A stretch of DNA of 64,000 nt from Leptobrachium leishanense (taxonomy: Eukaryota; Chordata; Amphibia; Anura; Megophryidae): NCBI GenBank assembly GCA_009667805.1, contig CM019075.1:19031615-19095614 (forward strand), given 5' to 3'. The position numbers and the translations under genes are program-made. Below, piece after piece: positions 53,346-63,798 of this stretch; position 1 is the first letter of the stretch; each line of letters starts with the position of its first letter. The notes beneath the pieces were generated by a model. It was not told the origin of the DNA and ran no database searches. It worked only from the letters and a program-made list of their open reading frames with translations.

Positions 53346-53992
53346 TGTGACAGAACACGCTATCACTGTGCGACTTGGAGGGGGATGTGCGCTAGCCTCC
53401 TGCCCAGAGACTATGGCCCGTGAAAGAGACTATTGGGGGAACTGGTGGGCCTTTTAAATATATTTGGTTTTCACTGTTTTATATATCTGCCAGTTAAATA
53501 TTTCTGATGTCTGTGTGTTATTCCCTGTATAGTGTAGATCTCTGTATTAGTACCTGCTATTGTGTAAGTTCTCTCTGTAAGAAATTCCTTTTGTTTCCCC
53601 TTGCTTTCTCCTTTCCTCCATTGTTTGAAGGTCCTGGGTAGTTATTTGATCCCTTGATGTTGTCTGTTTGATTGTATGCAAATGTGCTGGTCCTTGACTC
53701 TATCTGTCCTCTCTGTGAAAAACCAGTCAGTTCTATTCTGACCAAGCTTGAAGTCACAACTCATGATTTGGGGTACCAGGAATCTTCTGCCCGCTGTGTC
53801 AAGGAAAGGCTTCAGGTCTACAGCTTTGGCTTATTTCTGGGGACGCTAGCCAGGCTCTCTACATACACCGGGCCTTGGGCTGTGGCTAAGGTACAAGAGA
53901 AAGGTGCGAGAGTCACGAGGAGAAACTGGGTGTCCAGCGAGGAAGTAGCATTTGGCAGATGTGACCCTGTCCGGGCACAGAGATCTGTTACA
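53346..53992 (+). repeat. Probable 5' LTR of a plus-strand LTR retroelement
   Basis: 647 bp beginning TGTGACAG and ending CTGTTACA, followed at once by TGGTGGCAACGTGTGGGAT, which looks like a primer-binding site (starts TGG). A gag-like frame follows. Only one LTR copy is in the window, so the boundaries rest on these end signals alone. Confidence 0.6.
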
Positions 53993-54003
53993 GTGGTGGC
54001 AAC

Positions 54004-54334
54004 GTGTGGGATGCTTCCTACAGTCTAAGGACATCCAAACCATCAACGGGATTCGATATCCAGATGGTGCGGCAGAAGCAAGCAGAAGATAGCCACAGTC
54101 ACAGAGACAGACGTAGGTTACGAGAATGGCAGAACCAGCATAGTGGACCAATCATGGAACAGGTCCTGCTGGAAGAGCGTGCGAAGATCCGTCTGATGAT
54201 GTGGTGGGAAGCTCTTCATGCCAAGCAAATGTACAATGGCAATATGATCCCCTTGGGCTACGTGAGGTACGAGAAAATATTGGAGAGTCGTATGGTGGGC
54301 CAGGGAGAACAGCCACCAGAAGAGGATGTGCAGG
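54004..54334 (+). pseudogene. Start of gag-like frame, interrupted by a minus-strand LTR element
   Basis: The open frame begins just after the putative primer-binding site. It is rich in charged residues (RRRLREWQNQHSG, LLEERAKIRLMMWWEALHAK) and continues to 54334, where the LTR of another element begins. The internal ATG at 54067 may be the real start. The continuation is not seen beyond 62305. Confidence 0.5.
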
Positions 54335-55348
54335 TGTTGCACTCTTTAGAATAAGAGACGGAGCTTGTTCTGGTACAACACATTTATTTTATGAGTTCAC
54401 CTGAAACAGATAAAAGATTCTGTTTTTACTCTGGATGCACTGTGCACACTCTCTCTTAACTGCATCCAGTGGTAACTTCAGGATTACTAAATCTATAGAA
54501 CATAAAATCCTAATCTATTATACAGTCTATCTTAAATAACAATTGGTACAAACATATCTAGAATTAAACAAATCTACCTAGCAACAAAATATAATCTGGT
54601 TTCACTTTCAATCTCTGTTGGAGATTGCACAGAACAAATATCATACACAAGTAATGACATTCTGCACATTTTCTCAGAAATAAAACCTACTTAAAACTGA
54701 TTCTGGGAACTGGAGTTCCTCGTACATAAGGCTTCTGTTACTATACTAGCATGCTTTCCTAATTCAGCCATGTTGATTACAACACGTGGCTGCAGTGAAT
54801 CCATTTAGCAACCTGTGTAACCAGACCGATTTAACAGCATAAAACACTGATGCTTCCTTCATTCTGTTAAATGACATTCTCCATGTTAAAGGAGAGAACA
54901 ACTATACAGACATTAATACAGCTACTGCAGTTTACAATGCATATTACACCAGGCCTGTCACAGCAATTAGTCTGCAGGGGTCTGTCTGACCAAACTCCTA
55001 TTTACATAAAATCTCTAATAGACTTTAAATACTTTTCTGCCTACCTGAAACAGATAAAAGATTCTGTTTTTACTCTGGATGCACTGTGCACACTCTCTCT
55101 TAACTGCATCCAGTGGTAACTTCAGGATTACTGAATCACTGAGACAACCACATGGTATTAAGTACGGTTTCTGTGGCTGAGGACACAGCAGTGACACCCG
55201 CTGGTAGGAGTTCAGAACAGCAGCAACAGAACTATGTTCTGGTAAATTTCAATAATAACAAAACAAAATGCTTTCTACTTAGTCCTATTTACAGTACTCT
55301 TTTGGGGTGCAATGAGTTTAATACCGATTTAATACACAGAGTGCCACA
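54335..55348 (-). repeat. 3' LTR, complete, 1014 bp
   Basis: Plus-strand ends are TGTTGCACTC and GAGTGCCACA, a near-perfect TG...CA inverted pair. It has an internal direct duplication: 55045-55137 repeats 54402-54494 (CCTGAAACAGATAAAAGATT ...). The following pyrimidine run is the polypurine tract of the minus strand. Confidence 0.85.
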
Positions 55349-55362
55349 CTCTCCCCCACAAA
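55349..55362 (-). other. Polypurine tract
   Basis: The minus strand reads TTGTGGGGGAGAG directly before the LTR start TGTGGCACTC. This is the plus-strand primer site used in reverse transcription, and it fixes the inner edge of the 3' LTR. Confidence 0.8.
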
Positions 55363-55454
55363 ATTTAATGTCAACAGACATTTCCTCGTTTAGATCAGTA
55401 TACTCTGATGTTTATAACAGTAATATTTACAACGTCACATCTCTAAGTATCACT

Positions 55455-58400
55455 TTAATAAGCGATCTGTAAGTTCATTGTATTCCACGGCCTCCAAAAA
55501 CTGGAACTGCAATATTTAGTGTGAATGTCCTTCACCGGTACTTCTCTTTGTATCACGGAAGGTTGCCCTAAAGTTTCATAAGTCAACATCCTTGGTTGGC
55601 GTCTCTCCCTTTGTGGGTGTGACCTAGGTGATTGTTCAGGAGTCTCTTGTTCTTCATCGAAGGACGGTTCTGCTTCAAATGATGGCTGGGGAACTTGATC
55701 CTCGCATCCATGGTATCGGTTATCCTCTAAACCTTCATCAACCGGTAGGTAGTCATTTGACTGTTGGGTGACTTGGGGTTGGAAAACTCTAGCTCTCGGG
55801 TTTAGCATGGGTTCTCCATTTCTTGAATTCTTCTCTACGAGGGGCCTGAGTCTGTATACTAGTTGGTAGTCATCACCTGAGTCACTATCTGAGTCATCTT
55901 GAGGTTGTCTCTTTCGAGTTGCTTGTCTTTTCTTCTCCAGAGAATCACGTTTCTTTGGTATTGCCTGTTCTGCAGCCTTCTCAGGTTTTTCTAGTGGTAA
56001 GTGGTCACATGGCATCAACAAATTTCTGTGAATTACTCTATTTCTACCTTCTCCATTTTCTGGTTTGATCTCGTAGACGGGACTTTCTTTGCTTTTCCTT
56101 TGTACCACTACGTGAACTTTATCTTCCCAGTAAGAACGAATTTTTCCAGGTCCTCCTCTTTCAGTTAAGTTCCGAACCAGCACTCGACCACCAGGTTGTA
56201 AATCATTTCCCTGGATTCTCCTATCATAGTATACTTTTCCTCTTGTTGCTTCTTTCTTTGCGGTTCTAGATGCAACAACATAAGCTTCACTCATTCTCTT
56301 TTGCCACTCTGTTACGTAGTCTTCATACGTTTCTTGTTTTTCTTCAACCGCGCGATTGAACAGAAGGTCGATAGGAAGTCTTGGGGATCTCCCAAACAGT
56401 AGGTAATACGGTGAGTATCCGGTAGCCTCGCTGCGCGTGCAATTATAGGCGTGAACAACTTTTCCCAATGAGTTCTTCCAGTCTGTCTTCTCTTTTTCCG
56501 TCAGGGTTCTCAACATGGATAACAGTGTTCTGTTGAACCTTTCAACTTGGCCATTTCCTTGAGGGTGATAGGGTGTCGTATGAGAGCCACGAACTCCAGA
56601 GAGTTCTTTCAACCTTGTAAACATCTGATTCTCAAACTCTTTTCCCATATCATGGTGGATCTTGCTCGGGAACCCGAACTTGAGCGCAAAATCATTAAAG
56701 ATCTTCTCAGCTACTGTCTTGGCGGATTTGTTCCTTGTGGCATAGGCCTGTGCAAACCGGGTGTAATGATCCATGACTACTAGGATGTATTCATACCACC
56801 CTTGTTTACATTTTTCCAAGTGCAGGAAGTCAACGGATACCATTTCAAACGGATACGTTGTGGTAATGGTAGACAACGGTGCTCTCGTAGGCTTATTGGG
56901 CTTCTTCTTCTTAAGACATTCACAGACTCTGGTCACAAAGTGTTCAACATCCTTCTGCATATGTTGCCAGTAAAATCTGTCTCTAATTAAAGTAAGTGTC
57001 CTTTCAACACCGAGGTGTCCCATTTCTTGATGTAACTCTTTGAAGACGAGTGGGTGGTACTCTTTGGGCAGGATCAGTTGATCTCGTTCCGACGTTTTCC
57101 TGTATAACACCCCATCTTTGTTCACAAACAGTTTTGTCCATTGTTTCAGCAATAACTGGACATCCAGATGCTCTGTCTTTAAGACTTCATTTCCTGGACG
57201 CTGATTCTTTGTCTTGTATCTCAGAACTCTTCCAACAATTGGGTCTTCTTCCTGGGACTTTCGAATCTGCCCCATAGTCAGGGGGCTAGTAACTGTACTA
57301 TGTGGTGCATCTTGTACCAGTTCCAGTGCCCTTGTGAAAACGGTTCCTATTCCCTGAGACGGTTCTTCCAACTCTACCGATATTCCCAGTATTGAAGAGC
57401 TGATGATATCCCGTTTGAGTTCTTCAGTACATTGGTTCATGTAGTTGTTGATCTCTAACGGCATCCGAGATAAACCATCTGCATCTGCATTTGACTTGCC
57501 TGGACGGTATCGAATCGTGAAGTTAAAATCTGCAAGCTGTGCTACCCACCGGTGGCCTGTGGCATTCAATTTGGCTGTGGTGAGGATATAGGTGAGAGGG
57601 TTGTTGTCTGTATACACAACAAATGAGCATGCGTGGTACAGATAATCCCTGAACCTTTCACAAATGGCCCATTTCAACGCTAGGAATTCTAACTTCCCAG
57701 AATGCATATGATAATTCTTCTCCGGTGGTGTCAGTGTTCGGGAGCCATATGCAATCACTACCATCTTGCCTCCTTGCCTTTGGTATAACACCGCTCCGAG
57801 ACCTTCCTGTGATGCGTCACAGTGTAACACAAACGGCTGTGTGAAATCTACATATCCCAGGACAGGTGGTTTCAACAAATAGTCAATGAGCTGGTTTAGA
57901 ATTTCCTGGTGGCAGTTTGTCCAGCTAATAGATCTGCGGGACGGTAGATGTCCTTGCTGCTTGGTTGTTCGCCCCTTCTTCTTTACTTGGGGGGCTCTCT
58001 CTTGTACGGACACTGTGTCTTTCCCATTTCGCTCAGATTCGGTAAGAGATAGCAACTCATATAAGGGCTTGGCAGTTCTGGAAAAGTTTGGAATGTAGGA
58101 CCGGTAGTACGAAAGAAATCCCAACATCTTTCTCAAATCTCCTATTGTTTCAGGTTTCTTTTCTTTTAATTTCTGTACTGGTGCAATCTCGGCTGGATCC
58201 ATCGTGTAACCCTCCCCCGAGACCATCTTTCCCAGAAATCTCACTTTTCTCTTGAATAGTTCGCACTTCCGAGGAGTTAGCTTGACACCATGTTGCTGGT
58301 ACCTTTGTAAGACAGTCTGAACATGCTTCAGGTGATCTTCAAATGTACTGCTATGAACAAGATTGTCATCCAAGTAAGGTTGGCAGATATCATCTCTCAG

Positions 58401-59057
58401 ACCTGACAGACACTCTTCCATACTCCGTTGGAACTCAGCAGGAGCTGCACTGAGCCCAAATGGGATACGGACCCACTGATACAGTCCCCATGGAGTAATG
58501 AATGCAGTTAACGGGCGACTTTCGGTGTCTAGAAATCCCTGATGATAGGCCTTCCCTTGGTCAAGAACAGAGAACCATGAGCTGCCACTCAAGGAGTCTA
58601 ACATGTCCTGTATTCTCGGGATTGGATGGCGATCGGGCACTGACTTTCGGTTCAATTCTCTATAGTCACAGCAGAGCCTCAGACTTCCATCCTTCTTCCG
58701 GACACAGACTACAGGTGAAGAGTATGATGATCTTGACTGAGTTATCCATCCCCTGTTTAGCAAATCCTGGACGTACTCCTTCACTTCTTGATGGAGGGGT
58801 TTCGGAACCGACATGTAGGTCTTCTGGACAGGTGTGGTATCCTTAAGAGTGATGTGCATGTTAAGAGAGGGGATGCAACCAATATCGTCATTATCAAAGG
58901 CAAAAGCATGACATTCTTCTCTCAACACATGTCTTACTGCTTGCTGCTGAGCCTCACTTAAATGGTCCACATTTACCGGAGGATCCCACCTCTGATTACT
59001 TCTACCACCGCTGTTAGCCCGCTTCTTTACTTCAACCTCTGGTGACTTATTGTTCAC
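55455..59057 (-). CDS. Retrotransposon polymerase: reverse transcriptase, RNase H, integrase
   Basis: A 1200-codon open frame. Reverse transcriptase at about 90-280 with catalytic D166 ([11 protein letters not shown]) and Y-L-D230-D231. RNase H at about 405-530 with D414, E457, D484 and the D525/D527 pair. Integrase at about 660-860: zinc-binding H676-X4-H681 and C712-E-C714, then D743, D803 and E839, with 35 residues between D803 and E839 (DD35E). A GPY/F-like segment follows near residue 970, then an acidic tail. The listed first codon is GTG and overlaps the protease stop (GTGA), so this protein is probably made by a -1 frameshift from protease rather than by separate initiation. No stop or frameshift in the domains. 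Confidence 0.95.
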   Translation of the reverse strand: MNNKSPEVEVKKRANSGGRSNQRWDPPVNVDHLSEAQQQAVRHVLREECHAFAFDNDDIGCIPSLNMHITLKDTTPVQKTYMSVPKPLHQEVKEYVQDLLNRGWITQSRSSYSSPVVCVRKKDGSLRLCCDYRELNRKSVPDRHPIPRIQDMLDSLSGSSWFSVLDQGKAYHQGFLDTESRPLTAFITPWGLYQWVRIPFGLSAAPAEFQRSMEECLSGLRDDICQPYLDDNLVHSSTFEDHLKHVQTVLQRYQQHGVKLTPRKCELFKRKVRFLGKMVSGEGYTMDPAEIAPVQKLKEKKPETIGDLRKMLGFLSYYRSYIPNFSRTAKPLYELLSLTESERNGKDTVSVQERAPQVKKKGRTTKQQGHLPSRRSISWTNCHQEILNQLIDYLLKPPVLGYVDFTQPFVLHCDASQEGLGAVLYQRQGGKMVVIAYGSRTLTPPEKNYHMHSGKLEFLALKWAICERFRDYLYHACSFVVYTDNNPLTYILTTAKLNATGHRWVAQLADFNFTIRYRPGKSNADADGLSRMPLEINNYMNQCTEELKRDIISSSILGISVELEEPSQGIGTVFTRALELVQDAPHSTVTSPLTMGQIRKSQEEDPIVGRVLRYKTKNQRPGNEVLKTEHLDVQLLLKQWTKLFVNKDGVLYRKTSERDQLILPKEYHPLVFKELHQEMGHLGVERTLTLIRDRFYWQHMQKDVEHFVTRVCECLKKKKPNKPTRAPLSTITTTYPFEMVSVDFLHLEKCKQGWYEYILVVMDHYTRFAQAYATRNKSAKTVAEKIFNDFALKFGFPSKIHHDMGKEFENQMFTRLKELSGVRGSHTTPYHPQGNGQVERFNRTLLSMLRTLTEKEKTDWKNSLGKVVHAYNCTRSEATGYSPYYLLFGRSPRLPIDLLFNRAVEEKQETYEDYVTEWQKRMSEAYVVASRTAKKEATRGKVYYDRRIQGNDLQPGGRVLVRNLTERGGPGKIRSYWEDKVHVVVQRKSKESPVYEIKPENGEGRNRVIHRNLLMPCDHLPLEKPEKAAEQAIPKKRDSLEKKRQATRKRQPQDDSDSDSGDDYQLVYRLRPLVEKNSRNGEPMLNPRARVFQPQVTQQSNDYLPVDEGLEDNRYHGCEDQVPQPSFEAEPSFDEEQETPEQSPRSHPQRERRQPRMLTYETLGQPSVIQREVPVKDIHTKYCSSSFWRPWNTMNLQIAY

Positions 59058-60100
59058 GTTGGTAACTCCCTATCCCTGACTGGTTGTACTGCTGCTGGAT
59101 ACACTGCTTTTACAGTTTGGAGGTGACCCAGAAGACAACGTTGGTCTAATGTGATATCATGCTTGGTGGTGTTTCCAATAGGGATGGGTACATAGATTGG
59201 ACTTCCCTTACAAACATCTACTACCACTTCACTGATGATCACACCTTCTGGTAAGGGACACAGTTCGGATGGAACAAAAATCATCTCTTGGTCTTTGGTT
59301 TGGACTCCCACATGAGCCCGGGCATGTATAAAGGTAGTCTGGTTTGCGGGTAGGACTATCTTCTTCCGTCCTGTTCTCACAATGCCTTCATCATAACTTG
59401 TAGCTGAGGTATGCATGAGTCCCAGCATGGTTTCAGCTGTCTTTGCTGTTACTGAAAATGCCCTGCTCATCATCTGTATAACACTGGCTGATGTTTCTGC
59501 TACCCTCTTCTCTTGACTTATTAATTCTTCAATTACATTGAACCCAATAATTGGATTTTCAGCTACTTGCGGGTCTTCTGAGACTAAAATTGGGACTGTC
59601 AGTGTCTCTACTGATGCTGATTCACCCACCAATTGAAATCTCACCTCAATCCATCCAAGGAATGGTATTTCTGTCTGGTTAGCTGCTAGTCCAGTTAGAG
59701 TCCCAGGTCCAAGCAGTTCTTCAATGGGCCGGATCGTGGTGTGTGGGAGATATTGTTTCCTCCACCCATCATTCACAAGGCTGGCTTGTGCCCCAGTGTC
59801 CCACAAAGCTTCAATGGTGACCTCATCCAGTCGGCAACGGACAAGGCACCGTCTTCCAACCAGAGCTATTAGCTTGGCTTGCCGTTGTGGTGATAAATAA
59901 TTTACTGCGTTCATAGAAACCTCATTACTGGACACTCTACCCTGCTGTTTTGGAATGTTAGTAGGATGCTGGTGTCTTTTCTGTTTCGGAGTTCTGACTG
60001 GTGTGTGCTGGTGTCGGTGGGACACGTGGTAAGGAGCTACTGGGGGTCCCGTCTCAGCAGCCCGTTCAAGTTTTCCGTCGGCTGTGCCCTTACTCTGCAT
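59054..60100 (-). CDS. Retrotransposon aspartic protease ORF
   Basis: 348 codons. The active-site motif is A-L-W-D101-T-G-A-Q-A-S-L-V; one Asp per monomer, so it works as a dimer. The N-terminal 70 residues are basic and Pro/His-rich. A downstream [20 protein letters not shown] segment resembles the flap/ILG region. It overlaps the nucleocapsid frame by 64 nt and pol by 4 nt, each time in the -1 frame. Confidence 0.85.
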   Translation of the reverse strand: MQSKGTADGKLERAAETGPPVAPYHVSHRHQHTPVRTPKQKRHQHPTNIPKQQGRVSSNEVSMNAVNYLSPQRQAKLIALVGRRCLVRCRLDEVTIEALWDTGAQASLVNDGWRKQYLPHTTIRPIEELLGPGTLTGLAANQTEIPFLGWIEVRFQLVGESASVETLTVPILVSEDPQVAENPIIGFNVIEELISQEKRVAETSASVIQMMSRAFSVTAKTAETMLGLMHTSATSYDEGIVRTGRKKIVLPANQTTFIHARAHVGVQTKDQEMIFVPSELCPLPEGVIISEVVVDVCKGSPIYVPIPIGNTTKHDITLDQRCLLGHLQTVKAVYPAAVQPVRDRELPT

Positions 60101-60306
60101 CCCCGTGACAAGTGTCCTACTTGACCACAGCGGAAACAGTGGTTACATGTGGCTCCTGCATTGGCCCCTTGGCATTCCCTACAACCTCTCTGTCTTGCTG
60201 GTGTCTGGATCATTGGAAACTCTCTTGGTCGTAGTAGATTACTGGTCTCCATGACTGTGAGGAACATTTTCTTCATTTCAAACATCTCTACCTTGAGGTC
60301 TTCCAT
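60037..60306 (-). CDS. Nucleocapsid-like ORF with zinc knuckle
   Basis: 89 codons with one CCHC knuckle, C57-X2-C60-X4-H65-X4-C70, preceded by further Cys (C42, C45). It binds element RNA (family knowledge). It begins at the ATG in TAATG, overlapping the gag stop codon, in the -1 frame. It could be expressed by reinitiation or by frameshift. Confidence 0.8.
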   Translation of the reverse strand: MEDLKVEMFEMKKMFLTVMETSNLLRPREFPMIQTPARQRGCRECQGANAGATCNHCFRCGQVGHLSRGCRVRAQPTENLNGLLRRDPQ

Positions 60307-61247
60307 TAACTTATACGGATCTGGGCCAGATTCTTTAAGGTTTGCCGGGTTTTCTTTAAATCTCTAGCAGTTTCACCCCTTGCTGTTGCACAAATCTCTT
60401 TTGACGCTCCAGGCAAAGGTTCCTTTTCCTGGCAGTTTACCTCCGTGTGGAGTTCGTTTAGTCGTGGATTTTTCCCATAAGCAGTTTTCTTTAACTTCTG
60501 TTGTCTTTCCAACTCTAAATTAGCTGCTTCATTCACTCTTTCAATCAATACATCATCTGTGACAGCAATATCATTAAGGTAAGGCTTTACCTGAAATTTT
60601 ATGGCGTCACTCAGAAGTCCAGTTTCAATAGAACGAAGAAACTTTCGTTGAATAAGATCTGTACTGTACTTATCTTCCGTTTCTTTGTCACTTGACTTCC
60701 ACCGTAGCTTTTCTTTCAACTCAATTGCTCTGAATAGGAAGTTCTGAGCTGACTCTTTGGGCTCTTGAGAGATATTCATCAGCTTATGCAGCAGGTCAGA
60801 GGAGCTATCTTCACCGTAGTGTCCCTTCAGGATGATCTTCAACGTGCTGAGAGTCAGTCCACTCTTAATCTCCAACATATCTCTGAGATGAAGTCCAGGG
60901 CTGACTGCCCGTATCACTGCCTCAATAATCTCCACTTCAGAATGTCCCTTCCGGATTCCTGCATCAATCTGATGGATCAGGCTTGTGTATGACAGTTTGT
61001 CTTTCTGTCCCCCTTCTCCAATCTGTCCACAGATTCTGAATTCCCGCCGGAGGGTTACTTCTGGCACCGTGGCTGGTAATGGTACAGTCATTTCCCCCAC
61101 TTTACTCACGCTTCCGCTGCTCACGCTGATCCTATCCTCTAGTGTCCTCATCTCCTCTTCTAACGCTTTGCGAGCTTCCTCTTGAGATTGTTGCAGTTGG
61201 AGGTATTTTTCTCTGAGGTCTCTAATCCGAGTGTCCTCCTTTACCAT
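60306..61247 (-). CDS. Gag (matrix/capsid-like) ORF
   Basis: 313 codons. N-terminal coiled coil (about 8-40, LREKYLQLQQSQEEARKALE), then a helical capsid-like domain (about 75-260) with LSYTSLIHQIDAGIRKGHSE and ESAQNFLFRAIELKEKLRW. No zinc knuckle in this frame; that lies in the next ORF. It starts at the ATG immediately after the in-frame TAA of the upstream ORF. Confidence 0.75.
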   Translation of the reverse strand: MVKEDTRIRDLREKYLQLQQSQEEARKALEEEMRTLEDRISVSSGSVSKVGEMTVPLPATVPEVTLRREFRICGQIGEGGQKDKLSYTSLIHQIDAGIRKGHSEVEIIEAVIRAVSPGLHLRDMLEIKSGLTLSTLKIILKGHYGEDSSSDLLHKLMNISQEPKESAQNFLFRAIELKEKLRWKSSDKETEDKYSTDLIQRKFLRSIETGLLSDAIKFQVKPYLNDIAVTDDVLIERVNEAANLELERQQKLKKTAYGKNPRLNELHTEVNCQEKEPLPGASKEICATARGETARDLKKTRQTLKNLAQIRIS

Positions 61248-61511
61248 TTATTCTGCATCTGTCACACCGGGCTTGACCCCTAAAATAAATGACAACAGGT
61301 CTTTTAAATACTGGCAAACCTCGTCTTCCTCTTGACTGCCTTCAATCTCCTCCAAAACTGTCTCTGCCTTCCTAATCAGGGTTCGTCTGGATTCAGTGAG
61401 GAAACCTGTCCCGCTTTCTTCAGGGCACTTTAGAAAACGGCAAACTTCAACAAGATGAGCTTTCTCTAGCTGCAGTAGCGTAGTGCTCACTTTATCTTGC
61501 AATTGCTCCAT
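61248..61511 (-). CDS. Small leader ORF in frame with gag
   Basis: 87 codons (LEKAHLVEVCRFLKCPEESG...) ending in TAA at 61250-61248, directly followed in the same frame by the gag ATG. It reads like the N-terminal part of gag, cut off by a single stop codon. Either the stop is a mutation or an element feature (readthrough or stop-restart). Confidence 0.65.
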   Translation of the reverse strand: MEQLQDKVSTTLLQLEKAHLVEVCRFLKCPEESGTGFLTESRRTLIRKAETVLEEIEGSQEEDEVCQYLKDLLSFILGVKPGVTDAE

Positions 61512-61599
61512 CTTCTCACGTTGTCCTCCAAGAACTTTCTACTGACTTCTAGATTCGTCTCTGATAAAAGGAGTAGTCTTTTCTTGCTTTACTTTACTC

Positions 61600-61622
61600 C
61601 TCCTGGCTGGCTCGCCAAAATA
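61600..61622 (-). other. Primer-binding site region
   Basis: After the LTR end GAGTGCAACA, the minus strand reads TATTT and then TGGCGAGCCAGCCAGGAG. A TGG-starting sequence a few bases from the LTR is the expected place for tRNA priming. I could not match it to a specific tRNA 3' end. Confidence 0.65.
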
Positions 61623-62305
61623 TGTTGCACTCTTTAGAATAAGAGACGGAGCTTGTTCTGGTACAACACATTTATTTTATGAGTTCACCTGAAACAGATA
61701 AAAGATTCTGTTTTTACTCTGGATGCACTGTGCACACTCTCTCTTAACTGCATCCAGTGGTAACTTCAGGATTACTGAATCTATATAACATAAAATCCTA
61801 ATCTATTATACAGTCTATCTTAAATAACAATTGGTACAAACATATCTAGAATTAAACAAATCTACCTAGCAACAAAATATAATCTGGTTTCACTTTCAAT
61901 CTCTGTTGGAGATTGCACAGAACAAATATCATACACAAGTAATAATCTGCACATTTTCTCAGAAATAAAACCTACTTAAAACTGATTCTGGGAACTGGAG
62001 TTCCTCGTACATAAGGCTTCTGTTACTATACTAGCATGCTTTCCTAATTCAGCCATGTTGATTACAACACGTGGCTGCAGTGAATCCATTTAGCAACCTG
62101 TGTAACCAGACCGATTTAACAGCTTAAAACACTGATGCTTCCTTCATTCTGTTAAATGACATTCTCCATGTTAAAGGAGAGAACAACTATACAGACATTA
62201 ATACAGCTACTGCAGTTTACAATGCATATTACACCAGGCCTGTCACAGCAATTAGTCTGCAGGGGTCTGTCTGACCAAACTCCTATTTACATAAAATCTC
62301 TAATA
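61623..62305 (-). repeat. 5' LTR, truncated (first 683 bp on the inner side)
   Basis: Matches 54335-55020 of the 3' LTR almost base for base, then diverges abruptly after ATCTCTAATA. The outer third (about 328 bp, including the U3 start) is missing and is replaced by unrelated sequence (ACCTTTGTAGCGCTCAC). The target duplication therefore cannot be checked. Confidence 0.85.
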
Positions 62306-62951
62306 ACCTTTGTAGCGCTCACTCCCGGAGGAGCCGCTGAAAATGAACCACGGGTCAGTCTCCCCGCACTAGGGAATAAATATACTCCAACACCGCTGTG
62401 AGTTTTTTTTTTTTTTAAATTTAAAGTTTTTTATTTTGAAATAAGTCAGCATTACATCATACTGTAAAATAATGGATGACCTCGCAGGGCCAAACAAGAA
62501 GACATAACAAGCAACGGAAACCACACAGGGCCAAAAAAGTGTCATCGTAAAAACAGCGAATCGAAAAAATCTAAGGATAGCAATATGTTAGCAGAAAACA
62601 TCCCCTAAACGGGGGTCTCATCAAGGTGGGAAATCAAACATATATAAATGCAGCCACTTAAGGCCGGCCAAGGTAACTACGGTCAGCTGGTCAAAAAACA
62701 TGCGTCGCAAAGAAGGACAGGGCGGTAAAAATAAGTAAAAAGGCAGAAAGTACCATGTGCAGGCAAAAAAGCAAAAGCCCTATGCAATGCAGGCTGGGAC
62801 TGATCAAAACAAATTACGAACCGTCCTGAAAGTCCAGGCACTAGGCCAAGCTAGAGACCAGGACACGTAAGCATATAAGAGAAATGCAGGGGAGGGGGTG
62901 TAATTCAGTAAAGCTCAGTCCTGGAGAGGTAGAGGGCATAGAAACCAGCCT

Positions 62952-63798
62952 TCAATCCGGTCGAGGGTCCGGAGGATCTGGTGAGAGGCCCGCAGCCGCA
63001 AGGTCAATCCAAGCCACCGCGGGATCCGTGATGGTATAGGGGACATTTGCGTGGGTCACCACCAAAGCTCCTGCCAGACCCCAGCGATATCGGACACCCT
63101 GTCGGCGAAGAACTGATGTCACTTCACGAAAACGCCTGCGAGCCATCAGGGTCTGGAATGGGAGATCATGATACAGGGCCAGAGTGGAGCCCTCAAAGCG
63201 TACGGGATCCCTCGCGCCCGGAGCAGACATAACCTTGACCTTGAAAGCCACTTCACGGAAGGCCACTACGACGTCTCGAGGAGCCCCAGGTGGGTTCGTC
63301 GCAGGTCTCCTGACCCGAAACACCGACCCAAGCATGTCAGGTGTGTCAGGGGGAAGCCCCGTGACCTGAAGCACAAGACGAGTCAAGTAGAACGGCAGAG
63401 CGTCGGAGGTAATAGAGTCCGGGACACCCCTGACCCTGATGTTTCGGCGTCTGTGTCTCGTTTCAAGCATCTCCACAGAGCGTGTCAGAAGTTCGACTTG
63501 GGATCGCAAACCAGCAACCTGACCAGACAGGTGAGTTTGTTCCGTTGTCACAGCAGAAGTCGTCTCCTGTACCACCTTCACCTGAGCACGCATCGCCGCT
63601 ATCTCCGTGCGGACCGCCGCCACCTCAGGCTGCCACACCTCACGCATCACCCGGAGCTCCTCCAAGATCCTGCGGAGATCCCCCTTCGTGGAGGGGAGAT
63701 GGTCGTCCTCCTCCTGCACCTGTTGCTGTCGAAGTCCCGTCCCCACTGCAGACCGATGATCCGAGGTCACACTATTACTGGCGGAGGTAAGGGGATCT
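62952..63798 (-). pseudogene. LINE-1-type ORF1 protein, main domains
   Basis: The open frame is about 270 residues from 63770. Domains: coiled coil (about 25-105, heptads such as LRVMREVW ... LRSQVELLTRSVEMLETRHR); RRM beginning RRRNIRVRGVPDS; and the C-terminal domain with LYHDLPFQTLMARRRFREVT and GVRYRWGLAGALVV, the L1 ORF1 signature. There is no ATG in this frame: it starts after a TGA at 63800-63798, and the residue 1 codon at 63770 is GTG. The upstream part continues in another frame, so one frameshift separates them. Confidence 0.85.

Larger units (their letters stand above)
54335..62305 (-). mobile_element. Ty3/gypsy-like LTR retrotransposon, minus strand, young, 5' LTR truncated
   Basis: Element order on the minus strand: partial 5' LTR (62305-61623); primer-binding region; small ORF, gag, nucleocapsid, protease, polymerase; polypurine tract; full 3' LTR (55348-54335). 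The order PR-RT-RNase H-IN is that of Ty3/gypsy elements. The shared LTR portion (about 685 bp) differs by eye at about four positions plus one 3-base indel, so it is a recent insertion. It lands inside the gag-like frame of the plus-strand element at 53346. Pol catalytic residues are all present. Confidence 0.9.

Noticed and set aside
59054..59057. GTG as true start of the pol ORF
   Set aside because: GTG initiation is not expected in a vertebrate; the GTGA overlap with protease suggests -1 frameshifting.
60037..60100. Canonical slippery heptamer for the nucleocapsid-protease step
   Set aside because: I found only partial matches such as GGAAAAC in the overlap, so no specific slip site is claimed.
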